Of a stretch of 37,222 bases of DNA, positions 21,768 to 27,048 are shown piece after piece. Position 1 is the stretch's first letter. Each line of letters begins with the position of its first letter. Origin of the DNA: a virus; the IMG/VR virus record IMGVR_UViG_3300042691_030506, positions 1-37,222 of that record. One strand, 5' to 3'. The position numbers and the translations under genes were made by a program. The notes under the pieces were generated by a model. It was given only the letters and a program-made list of their open reading frames with translations. It did not search any database and was not told the origin of the DNA.

Positions 21768-22984
21768 TGAGGAAGCTTTACCCCTTTCAAGAAACATGCG
21801 TCGATTTCCACTTGCGCACACCTTATTCCATCAACGCCTGTGAAATGGGTCTTGGGAAATCTGTGATGGCGATGCGGACGGCCAAGGCTGCAGGTGTTTC
21901 GCGCCTTGCGGTTTTCGGGCCAAAGTATCTCGAACGGGTTTGGGAAATGGAGGCTGAGGCAGAAAAAATTCCTGTCACCTACTTCCCGTATTCGATCCTC
22001 ACAAAGTTCAAGCCAAAAGACCTCGCCGGGTTTCCGATGTGGGTCGCAGAAGAAGCGGCGTATCTGAAAAACCCTGAGGCGATCCGCACCGAGGCGTTTG
22101 TGGCCCTGCTGCGCGCGTGTCTCCCTGAAAGGCTTCTCCTTCTCACGGGGACGCCGATCAAAAACAGGGTGCCAGACATTTGGACCCTGATCGGAATGAC
22201 GTCTCTTGACCCAAATGAGAAGACGCGGCGTGAGATGCCTGTTCAGTTTAAACGCTGGCGGGGCTTTTGCCGCCACTTTTGCCGGACAGAACTTGTCCAG
22301 ATGCGCGCGCGGACGTTCGAGAAATTTTACGACCTGAAACCAGACAAGGTTGAGGAATTCAGGCAACTCCTGAATGGCCGCATGATCAGGTTTCTTGCGA
22401 AAGATGTTCTCCACGACTTGCCGGATCTGATTGAAAAATACGTTTTGTCCGATCTTAAACCCGTCCCCGACCTTCTCGAAGAGTTTGAGGCGTATCAAAA
22501 AGGCCGGCTTGTTGATCCCAAGGCGAAATCACTGTCAGCCCTACTCAAAACTGAAGCGACAGTTGAAAGGGTAAAAGCGATCTTGGATTCCGGATATGGT
22601 CCGGTCTTGGTCTTCTCTGATCACGTCGAACCTGTGCGGCGGATCGCCGCCGAGTTCAAGACTGCCGTTTACGTCACAGGCCAAACGCCAGCCTATGCCC
22701 GCGCTGATGCCGTGGAAAGATTTCAAAACGGCCGCGTCGAAGTCCTCTCTGCAACCATCGGCGCGATGGCGACAGGCGTTACGTTGACGAAGGCCCGGCA
22801 CGTCGTCTTCAACGATTTGTCTTGGGTGCCTTCGGATAACGAACAGGCCCTGAAACGGATTCACCGGATCGGGCAAAAGGAAACGTGCATGGCGCACTAC
22901 ATGGTCGCGTCCAAGACAGACGAATACATCGCCAAGACTCTGCGCCAAAAAGCGGCCGCAATTGCGGAGGCCCTGTCGCCATGA
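21767..22984 (+). CDS. SNF2-type superfamily 2 helicase
   Basis: A 405-residue DNA translocase. Motif I is E-M-G-L-G-K-S near residue 26. Motif II is read as E-E-A-A in V-A-E-E-A-A-Y-L-K-N-P, departing from the usual D-E-A-H. Motif III is L-T-G-T-P-I-K-N. The C-terminal half has L-V-F-S-D-H, A-T-G-V-T-L-T and motif VI Q-A-L-K-R-I-H-R-I-G-Q. This is a compact SNF2 core common in phage replication modules, presumably remodelling forks or recombination intermediates. ATG overlaps the previous TAA. Confidence 0.85.
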   Translation: MRKLYPFQETCVDFHLRTPYSINACEMGLGKSVMAMRTAKAAGVSRLAVFGPKYLERVWEMEAEAEKIPVTYFPYSILTKFKPKDLAGFPMWVAEEAAYLKNPEAIRTEAFVALLRACLPERLLLLTGTPIKNRVPDIWTLIGMTSLDPNEKTRREMPVQFKRWRGFCRHFCRTELVQMRARTFEKFYDLKPDKVEEFRQLLNGRMIRFLAKDVLHDLPDLIEKYVLSDLKPVPDLLEEFEAYQKGRLVDPKAKSLSALLKTEATVERVKAILDSGYGPVLVFSDHVEPVRRIAAEFKTAVYVTGQTPAYARADAVERFQNGRVEVLSATIGAMATGVTLTKARHVVFNDLSWVPSDNEQALKRIHRIGQKETCMAHYMVASKTDEYIAKTLRQKAAAIAEALSP

Positions 22985-23175
22985 TGTCCATCTCGTTTGG
23001 GATTTTCGCATTCATTTTCATTTTGGGGATGTTGAGACTTGCCCGGTTCCTGTCGACGCCCCCGCAGCGGGTGCCGCCTTGGGTCCGGGTGTCGATCTGT
23101 AGGCCGGTCAGGCGCGGCCGGGTTCGGTTGGCGCGGACCCTGCGCGTCGGCAAGTATTTCATCAGAATTCGGTAA
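22981..23175 (+). CDS. 64-residue membrane protein with basic tail
   Basis: It begins at ATG 22981 (ATGATG), overlapping the helicase stop as ATGA, with GGAGG 10 bases upstream. Residues 3-18 form a hydrophobic segment (I-S-F-G-I-F-A-F-I-F-I-L-G-M-L), then a Pro-containing, strongly Arg-rich region that would stay cytoplasmic. Translational coupling argues for a real gene although codon content in the tail is very G/C-rich. Function unknown; an early takeover peptide or membrane tether for replication is conceivable. Confidence 0.5.
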   Translation: MMSISFGIFAFIFILGMLRLARFLSTPPQRVPPWVRVSICRPVRRGRVRLARTLRVGKYFIRIR

Positions 23176-23190
23176 GGGTTACAGCAGGTT

Positions 23191-23224
23191 ATAATATTTA
23201 TAAAATAATATTAAAGAATATTAT
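23191..23224. repeat. Three ATAATATT octamers (two direct, one inverted)
   Basis: ATAATATT occurs at 23191-23198 and 23205-23212, and its complement AATATTAT at 23217-23224, making a perfect 8-bp inverted repeat with the second copy. They lie in the 106-bp AT-rich gap before the small-protein cluster. A TATAAT at 23190-23195 could be a -10, though no good -35 is seen. Likely an operator/promoter region. Confidence 0.45.
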
Positions 23225-23281
23225 AGAAATGCCGAAGAGTATGATGTAAGTATGGCAAGGGAGACAAACGGAGGGCCAACT

Positions 23282-23593
23282 ATGAGATCTGACACCCACA
23301 CACGTATGGCGCGGGCGATTTTTCAAAGTTTTGGCGAGTATTACAAGTGGGACGCTGTTCGCATGGACAGGTGCTGCGGCGGACTTTTCAACTATTTCGG
23401 TGGCGCAGAGTGGGACCGCGCTTGGGAGTCAGAATTGTCTGCAGAAGAAAAGCAAATTTACCGCGAGTGGTTGACCCTCAGCGAGAACGGCGACGAAAAT
23501 GCCATAGAAAAACTTGAAGAATTTAGTGACGCGGTTCAAGACGCGATGGAAGATGCTTTGATATCTTTTCTTGAGAGTGAGGCAGGAAAGTGA
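23282..23593 (+). CDS. 103-residue unknown acidic protein
   Basis: The start is placed at ATG 23282 with GGAGGG 6 bases before; the in-frame ATG at 23252 lacks a site. The product has an aromatic N-terminal half (A-R-A-I-F-Q-S-F-G-E-Y-Y-K-W-D, C-C-G-G-L-F-N-Y-F-G-G) and an acidic helical C-terminal half (E-E-K-Q-I-Y-R-E-W-L, then E-E-F-S-D-A-V-Q-D-A). It is first in a tightly overlapped group of four genes behind the ATAATATT repeats. No family is recognised; acidity would suit a DNA-mimic or binding-partner role but nothing proves it. Confidence 0.6.
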   Translation: MRSDTHTRMARAIFQSFGEYYKWDAVRMDRCCGGLFNYFGGAEWDRAWESELSAEEKQIYREWLTLSENGDENAIEKLEEFSDAVQDAMEDALISFLESEAGK

Positions 23594-23793
23594 AATCCAG
23601 TTATCCATTAGTCGAGTTCAAGACCCAAGACGGAAAGCCGCTGACGATTTGGCATGACGAGGCGTCGGAAACTTTCTACGCCAAAGTCGGTACAGACGGT
23701 CAGCCAGTCATGCGGCAAGCCTTACTTCATAAAGTAATTGAAGCGGCACAAGTTTGCTTTGGTATCGACGTTAACAATTTCAGGAGGATTTAA
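23590..23793 (+). CDS. 67-residue unknown protein
   Basis: It starts at GTG 23590 within a GTGA overlap with the preceding stop; AGGCAGG lies upstream. The product is compact alpha/beta: V-E-F-K-T-Q-D-G-K-P-L-T-I-W-H-D-E, then F-Y-A-K-V-G, then a helix A-L-L-H-K-V-I-E-A-A-Q. Its stop overlaps the next ATG (TAATG). No known function; the dense coupling with the ribbon-helix-helix gene suggests a shared expression programme. Confidence 0.55.
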   Translation: MKSSYPLVEFKTQDGKPLTIWHDEASETFYAKVGTDGQPVMRQALLHKVIEAAQVCFGIDVNNFRRI

Positions 23794-23978
23794 TGGCACC
23801 GACGAAAGTGAAACGCGGCCCCGGTCGCCCGCCAGTTGCGGAGAAGAAGGCATACGTCGCGACGACTGTTTCCAAAAAACTCGAAACCCAACTCAAGCGC
23901 GAAGCAAAGCGGCGTGGCGTGTCGGTTGCGAATTTAATTCGAAACTTTCTTGAAGAATATATGGAGAAGACTGCGTGA
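23793..23978 (+). CDS. Ribbon-helix-helix DNA-binding protein
   Basis: A 61-residue protein from ATG 23793 with a near-perfect AGGAGG site. The N-terminus is basic with an AT-hook-like G-P-G-R-P-P. It is followed by a beta strand (Y-V-A-T-T-V-S) and two helices (L-E-T-Q-L-K-R-E-A-K-R-R-G and V-A-N-L-I-R-N-F-L-E-E-Y), the Arc/CopG plan. Such proteins bind DNA as dimers and repress or activate transcription. The AT-rich ATAATATT repeats 570 bp upstream are a candidate target (inference). Confidence 0.75.
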   Translation: MAPTKVKRGPGRPPVAEKKAYVATTVSKKLETQLKREAKRRGVSVANLIRNFLEEYMEKTA

Positions 23979-24133
23979 TGGCTTACGAAATTTTCTTGGT
24001 CGCAGGGTTTTCGTCAATCTTCGCCGTCGCGGCGTTTGTCTTTGGCGTCGCAGTTGGGTCTACTTTTGCGACCAGTGCGTTGTCTCAAGACAGTAAGCGT
24101 AAGCGTTCAGAAATTTTCCAAGACAAAATCTGA
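23978..24133 (+). CDS. 51-residue single-span membrane protein
   Basis: Read directly: ATG 23978 (TGATG overlap with the preceding stop) to TGA 24131-24133. A hydrophobic span covers residues 5-31 (I-F-L-V-A-G-F-S-S-I-F-A-V-A-A-F-V-F-G-V-A-V-G), then a short K/R-rich tail. Its last 27 bases overlap the end of the convergent leftward gene. Coupling supports translation. It could be a small holin-like or inhibitory membrane peptide; no family is recognised. Confidence 0.5.
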   Translation: MAYEIFLVAGFSSIFAVAAFVFGVAVGSTFATSALSQDSKRKRSEIFQDKI

Positions 24134-24388
24134 CTGGGCGTATTCAAGTTTTCGGATGATCTTGTGCCCAAGCTTCACGCCATACTCCCATTCGTAGGCA
24201 TGAAAAATTTCGTGCCAGAGTGTGGCAAGTCTTTCGCGCGGGCTTTGACCAAGGCGGATATGGATCTCCGCTTCCTCAAAGTAGCACATGCCGAGATATA
24301 TCGGGTTGCCTTCAATCACACGTCGAAACTTGACGACCCAAGTCCTACCGCCGATGACAAGTTCCTTTGGAAAGTCTTTCATCTTCAT
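24107..24388 (-). CDS. HExxH zinc metallopeptidase-like protein
   Basis: The start is placed at ATG 24386-24388, overlapping the phosphoesterase stop as ATGA, giving 93 residues; the longer frame to 24442 would overlap that gene by 58 bases. The sequence L-W-H-E-I-F-H-A-Y-E carries the zinc signature H59-E60-x-x-H63 on a helix, preceded by beta strands (T-W-V-V-K-F-R-R-V, I-Y-L-G-M-C-Y-F, E-I-H-I-R). Phage proteins of this SprT/ImmA-like size are common; substrate unknown. The third zinc ligand is not evident. Confidence 0.65.
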   Translation of the reverse strand: MKMKDFPKELVIGGRTWVVKFRRVIEGNPIYLGMCYFEEAEIHIRLGQSPRERLATLWHEIFHAYEWEYGVKLGHKIIRKLEYAQSDFVLENF

Positions 24389-25047
24389 AACGGTATAAAC
24401 CTCGGGCCAAAGTCGTCTATCCATCCAAGACCGTGCGTCCACGTCGCGAACGTCCGCTGTTTGGCGTAGGACATGTTGGGCGTCAGAGGGTTTGCAAGGT
24501 GTCCTGCGTTAAGCTCCCATAGTGTCTTTTTCCCACGTCTGAAGTAGTGAACCCCGCCACGGTGGGAGTGGCCGCAGACAGTTGAAATGCCGTTGTGCAT
24601 CGCATGATCGCCAAGCTTCGAACGCCAGCCGTGCATGAAACAAATCCCGCCGTAGAACCACTCATCCTCGAAAACAGTTTCAACACCTTCGAAGCGGAAA
24701 TACTCGTGAAGGCCGACGATGGATTCCATCTCAGGTGCGGTTTCGATGATGCGTTTATGTGGCCGGACGTCGTGATTGCCGAGAAGCATCACGATGCGCG
24801 CACGCGGACAAGCGCGCCGCAACATGTCAAATATTTCCTCAAGAGCGCGCGTCCCCTGCTTCAACTCTTCCAAGGGTGTGATTACGTTATGTGAACGCGG
24901 AAATTTTGCGAAAGAGTATAAGTCGCGAGCGTCTCCGACTTGTACGATGACTTCCGGTTTGAGAAAGCGGAGAGTGTCGACAGCGCGTCTCATTGTCCGC
25001 CAATGGACCCACGGCGCGTGGATGTCTCCCAATACACCGATACGCAT
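24385..25047 (-). CDS. Calcineurin-like metallophosphoesterase
   Basis: A 220-residue protein carrying the full family motif set: G-D-I-H (D8, H10), V-G-D-A-R-D (D39), G-N-H-D (91-93), M-H-G (H139) and G-H-S-H (H160, H162), which bind two metals and cleave phosphoester bonds. Candidate substrates are nucleotides or DNA ends; nothing in the sequence decides. ATG 25045-25047 has a GAGGAA ribosome site. With the HExxH gene it forms a leftward two-gene island inside the rightward region, so it needs its own promoter in the 109-bp divergent gap, where no clear leftward promoter is visible. Confidence 0.88.
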   Translation of the reverse strand: MRIGVLGDIHAPWVHWRTMRRAVDTLRFLKPEVIVQVGDARDLYSFAKFPRSHNVITPLEELKQGTRALEEIFDMLRRACPRARIVMLLGNHDVRPHKRIIETAPEMESIVGLHEYFRFEGVETVFEDEWFYGGICFMHGWRSKLGDHAMHNGISTVCGHSHRGGVHYFRRGKKTLWELNAGHLANPLTPNMSYAKQRTFATWTHGLGWIDDFGPRFIPL

Positions 25048-25121
25048 AGTGAAATTTCCTCACCCGAAGCGGACCAAATGTGTGCGGCGCGTGCCCTATC
25101 AAAAAGTCTAGCACGGTTTTC

Positions 25122-25150
25122 TTTTCATGCGTCTCGATTGGCCGTAGAAT
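25122..25150 (+). promoter_or_regulatory. Weak candidate promoter for the 25.2-25.8 kb genes
   Basis: TTTTCA (25122-25127), 17-base spacing and TAGAAT (25145-25150) give a moderate sigma70-like match, just before the ATG at 25157. The start of the gene would leave almost no leader, so the site may be wrong. Confidence 0.25.
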
Positions 25151-25156
25151 TAAAGA

Positions 25157-25393
25157 ATGATGGACGTTCAAAACACAGAGATTTTAAAACAGGTCTTCAT
25201 CGCGGCAGTGTCCGGGTCGGCCCTTTGGTTTATCTCTTCGGTACGCGGCGATATCCGCGACATGACAAGTTCCATCTCGAACCTGAATGCACAGATTTCT
25301 GTTTTGGTTGAGCGCACGTCCTCCTACCATAAAAGGGTCGAGGAACATGAGCACCGAATACGTGACCTTGAAAAAGGGTCGGGCAATAGATGA
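25157..25393 (+). CDS. Membrane-anchored coiled-coil protein, lysis candidate
   Basis: A 78-residue protein (ATGATG start, weak ribosome site). Residues about 11-28 form a membrane span (Q-V-F-I-A-A-V-S-G-S-A-L-W-F-I), followed by a heptad-patterned helix (I-S-N-L-N-A-Q-I-S-V-L-V, then E-E-H-E-H-R-I-R-D-L-E). One span plus an external coiled coil resembles XhlA-type haemolysin enhancers or inner-membrane spanins. It is the first of three overlapping small genes before a strong terminator. The lysis role is inferred. Confidence 0.55.
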   Translation: MMDVQNTEILKQVFIAAVSGSALWFISSVRGDIRDMTSSISNLNAQISVLVERTSSYHKRVEEHEHRIRDLEKGSGNR

Positions 25394-25577
25394 CATGCCG
25401 TTTGCTGATCTGGTCGACGTTGGAATTGTTGAAGACTATCTGGCTTGGATGGCGGCGCATGTTGAAGGCAAATATAACGTCGATATTTCGGAACTAACTG
25501 AATTCATACTGGAGACAATCCATGGGCGCGCTGGCCATTATTTCATTGATCGTGTCAATCGTCAGGGCGATCCCTGA
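25347..25577 (+). CDS. 76-residue unknown soluble protein
   Basis: The start is placed at ATG 25347 (AAAGGG and GAGG upstream); the frame to 25287 is antiphase with the previous gene. It overlaps the previous gene by 47 bases and the next by 56. The product is acidic with helices (D-D-M-P-F-A-D-L-V-D-V-G-I-V-E-D-Y-L-A-W-M and I-S-E-L-T-E-F-I-L-E-T-I). No membrane span. Long overlaps on both sides weaken the call but its residue composition looks protein-like. Confidence 0.45.
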   Translation: MSTEYVTLKKGRAIDDMPFADLVDVGIVEDYLAWMAAHVEGKYNVDISELTEFILETIHGRAGHYFIDRVNRQGDP

Positions 25578-25767
25578 TTTTATCGCACTCGTCAATTTTA
25601 TCCTCGGCCTCATCAAAAAGGGTGACCACACCAAAGTGCGTGAGCGTCGGCAGAAGCTTTACGAGATGCTGAAGGAAGCGCGCGCGTCTCACGACTACTC
25701 GAAGCTTGGAACCAAACTAGAGTTGATGAAGCGTGAACTTGAAAAGGAAATGGCTGGACAAGATTAA
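25522..25767 (+). CDS. Small membrane protein, holin candidate
   Basis: An 81-residue protein from ATG 25522 with GGAG 7 bases before it. The N-terminal 32 residues are strongly hydrophobic (A-L-A-I-I-S-L-I-V-S-I-V-R-A-I-P, then F-I-A-L-V-N-F-I-L-G-L-I), enough for one long or two short spans, followed by a charged helical tail (residues 33-80). Last gene before the terminator at 25790. A holin role would serve the M15 peptidase, which lacks an export signal, but that gene is 10 kb away. Function unproven. Confidence 0.55.
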   Translation: MGALAIISLIVSIVRAIPDFIALVNFILGLIKKGDHTKVRERRQKLYEMLKEARASHDYSKLGTKLELMKRELEKEMAGQD

Positions 25768-25789
25768 AACCCTGCCCAGCCCAATATGG

Positions 25790-25823
25790 AGAGCCGTTGA
25801 TGCGTTGACGGCTCTTTTATTTT
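25790..25823 (+). terminator. Strong intrinsic terminator between convergent operons
   Basis: AGAGCCGT (25790-25797) pairs with ACGGCTCT (25808-25815), loop of 10, followed by TTTATTTT. It ends the rightward genes at the point where leftward transcription of the 89-residue gene also ends. On the minus strand no T-run follows, so it acts mainly rightward. Confidence 0.8.
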
Positions 25824-26086
25824 GCCATGATTCCCTTGATCAGGGCAGATATTGCAACAGTCATCTTGCTGACCAGTGCCTGAATCTCTTCCACGGACAA
25901 GTCTTTAATCTCGGCCGAGATCATGTGCGTGCCTTCGATCGCAGCTTTGCCAGCCGAGAGAACAGGCGCGAATTTGGGGAGGTCCATCCAGTTGACTTTC
26001 CCATCTTCTTTTGCCTTCTCAAGGGCGAGGCCGACTTCCTCGATCAGGGCGAGCATCTCAAGCGTTTCCTTAATACCTTGTGCCAT
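25817..26086 (-). CDS. 89-residue helical phage protein
   Basis: It starts at ATG 26084-26086 with AAAGGA upstream and overlaps the lipoprotein gene by 17 bases. It is almost wholly helical: I-K-E-T-L-E-M-L-A-L-I-E-E-V-G-L-A-L-E-K, then D-L-P-K-F-A-P-V-L-S-A-G-K-A-A-I-E-G, then L-S-V-E-E-I-Q-A-L-V-S-K-M. Proteins with this K-E-T-L-E and W-x-D-L-P-K plan occur in other tailed phages without an assigned role. It is the last gene of the tail-lipoprotein run; its stop lies in the shared terminator. Confidence 0.6.
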   Translation of the reverse strand: MAQGIKETLEMLALIEEVGLALEKAKEDGKVNWMDLPKFAPVLSAGKAAIEGTHMISAEIKDLSVEEIQALVSKMTVAISALIKGIMAK

Positions 26087-27035
26087 GACTGAATCCTTTC
26101 AAAAATGTGGTTGGCGTGTATGCTTCGACTATAGCATGCATCAAATCGATTCCGGGCGTCTCCAGCCCAGTCTTGCCGTCTGGTTTCTCCCAGTCGCCGC
26201 AGCGTTGATGGCGATATTCCCAAGTGTTGTATGAGAACGCCTCAATCCACGGGCGAATGTCTTTCCGGCCACAGTAATGATCGATGAGTGGGACGTCGTT
26301 GCCGGCTGCTTGTTCGCACCAGATGGCGCGTTGGCGTGGGCTGATGCCAACACCTGTGTCGTCAAGGATACGCAGCGACTGGTATCCGAGATGAAGGCGG
26401 AAACAAGACGGTTTGGAAAACCGCACCGCCGCAGCCCATGCAGTCATCTTGGCGGCAAAAGAATCTGTGGAGCTCGGGCGCGAGCCTTCGCCAAGGCTGT
26501 AGAGAAGTGCGGATAAAAGTATTTCGAAACCGTTTTCGAGGCGGACTTCGGACGCCTTGTTCAGCTTTGAGTCGTTCAAGGCGAGGAAGTTGCGGTGGCT
26601 CAAGACCCACTCGCGCCATAGGTCTTTGGCCCAAGTGCAGCGGTGAACTTGGGAGGAGATGCCGCGGTAAAGGCCGATCGCACCGTCGAGGCTGATCTTG
26701 TCCGGCAAAGTCGGGTGGCGGTAGATCTCACCCATCGACTGCCAGAGGGTTTGCTGCAGCGACAGGGTCAAGGCTTCAGCCTCAGGGTCACACGGCAGGG
26801 ATGCGAGAAGGATTCCGGTCCAAATAAGGGAATCGCCCGTGTGTTCGATGCGGCCGTTGTCATAAACGGAAACTACCCAAGGGTCTGGGTCGAGGAAGTT
26901 GTTCAGGCGTGTTCTGGCTTCAGAGTGTTTGGCTGACAAGAACTCGTCAGGTGTAAGCCTGTCCGGCTTCTCCTGCGGCGAACCACAAGAGAAGACCAGA
27001 CAAGCAGTTAAAATTGTAACGAGACGAGTCAACAT
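26070..27035 (-). CDS. Phage-encoded lipoprotein next to tail fibre
   Basis: A 321-residue protein with a clear type II signal peptide: L-T-R-L-V-T-I-L-T-A-C-L-V-F-S-C-G, lipobox V-F-S-C (C17). The mature part is mainly helical and has seven more cysteines, suiting an oxidising periplasm. A G-D-S-L-I-W-T-G-I-L-L-A-S-L segment and repeated helices suggest an alpha/alpha-toroid-like fold, but no catalytic residues are identified. It starts at ATG 27033-27035 (AAAGGTGG), 13 bases after the fibre gene stop. A receptor-blocking lipoprotein, as T5 Llp beside its receptor-binding gene, is one hypothesis. Confidence 0.7.
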   Translation of the reverse strand: MLTRLVTILTACLVFSCGSPQEKPDRLTPDEFLSAKHSEARTRLNNFLDPDPWVVSVYDNGRIEHTGDSLIWTGILLASLPCDPEAEALTLSLQQTLWQSMGEIYRHPTLPDKISLDGAIGLYRGISSQVHRCTWAKDLWREWVLSHRNFLALNDSKLNKASEVRLENGFEILLSALLYSLGEGSRPSSTDSFAAKMTAWAAAVRFSKPSCFRLHLGYQSLRILDDTGVGISPRQRAIWCEQAAGNDVPLIDHYCGRKDIRPWIEAFSYNTWEYRHQRCGDWEKPDGKTGLETPGIDLMHAIVEAYTPTTFLKGFSHGTRY

Positions 27036-27048
27036 TGGTCAACCACCT

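Noticed and set aside
21764-22498. 244-residue leftward frame opposite the SNF2 helicase gene
   Set aside because: Antisense of a gene with clear motifs; the product is rich in His, Arg, Phe and Pro without any fold pattern.
23252-23281. Earlier ATG for the 103-residue protein
   Set aside because: No ribosome site precedes 23252, while GGAGGG is well placed for 23282.
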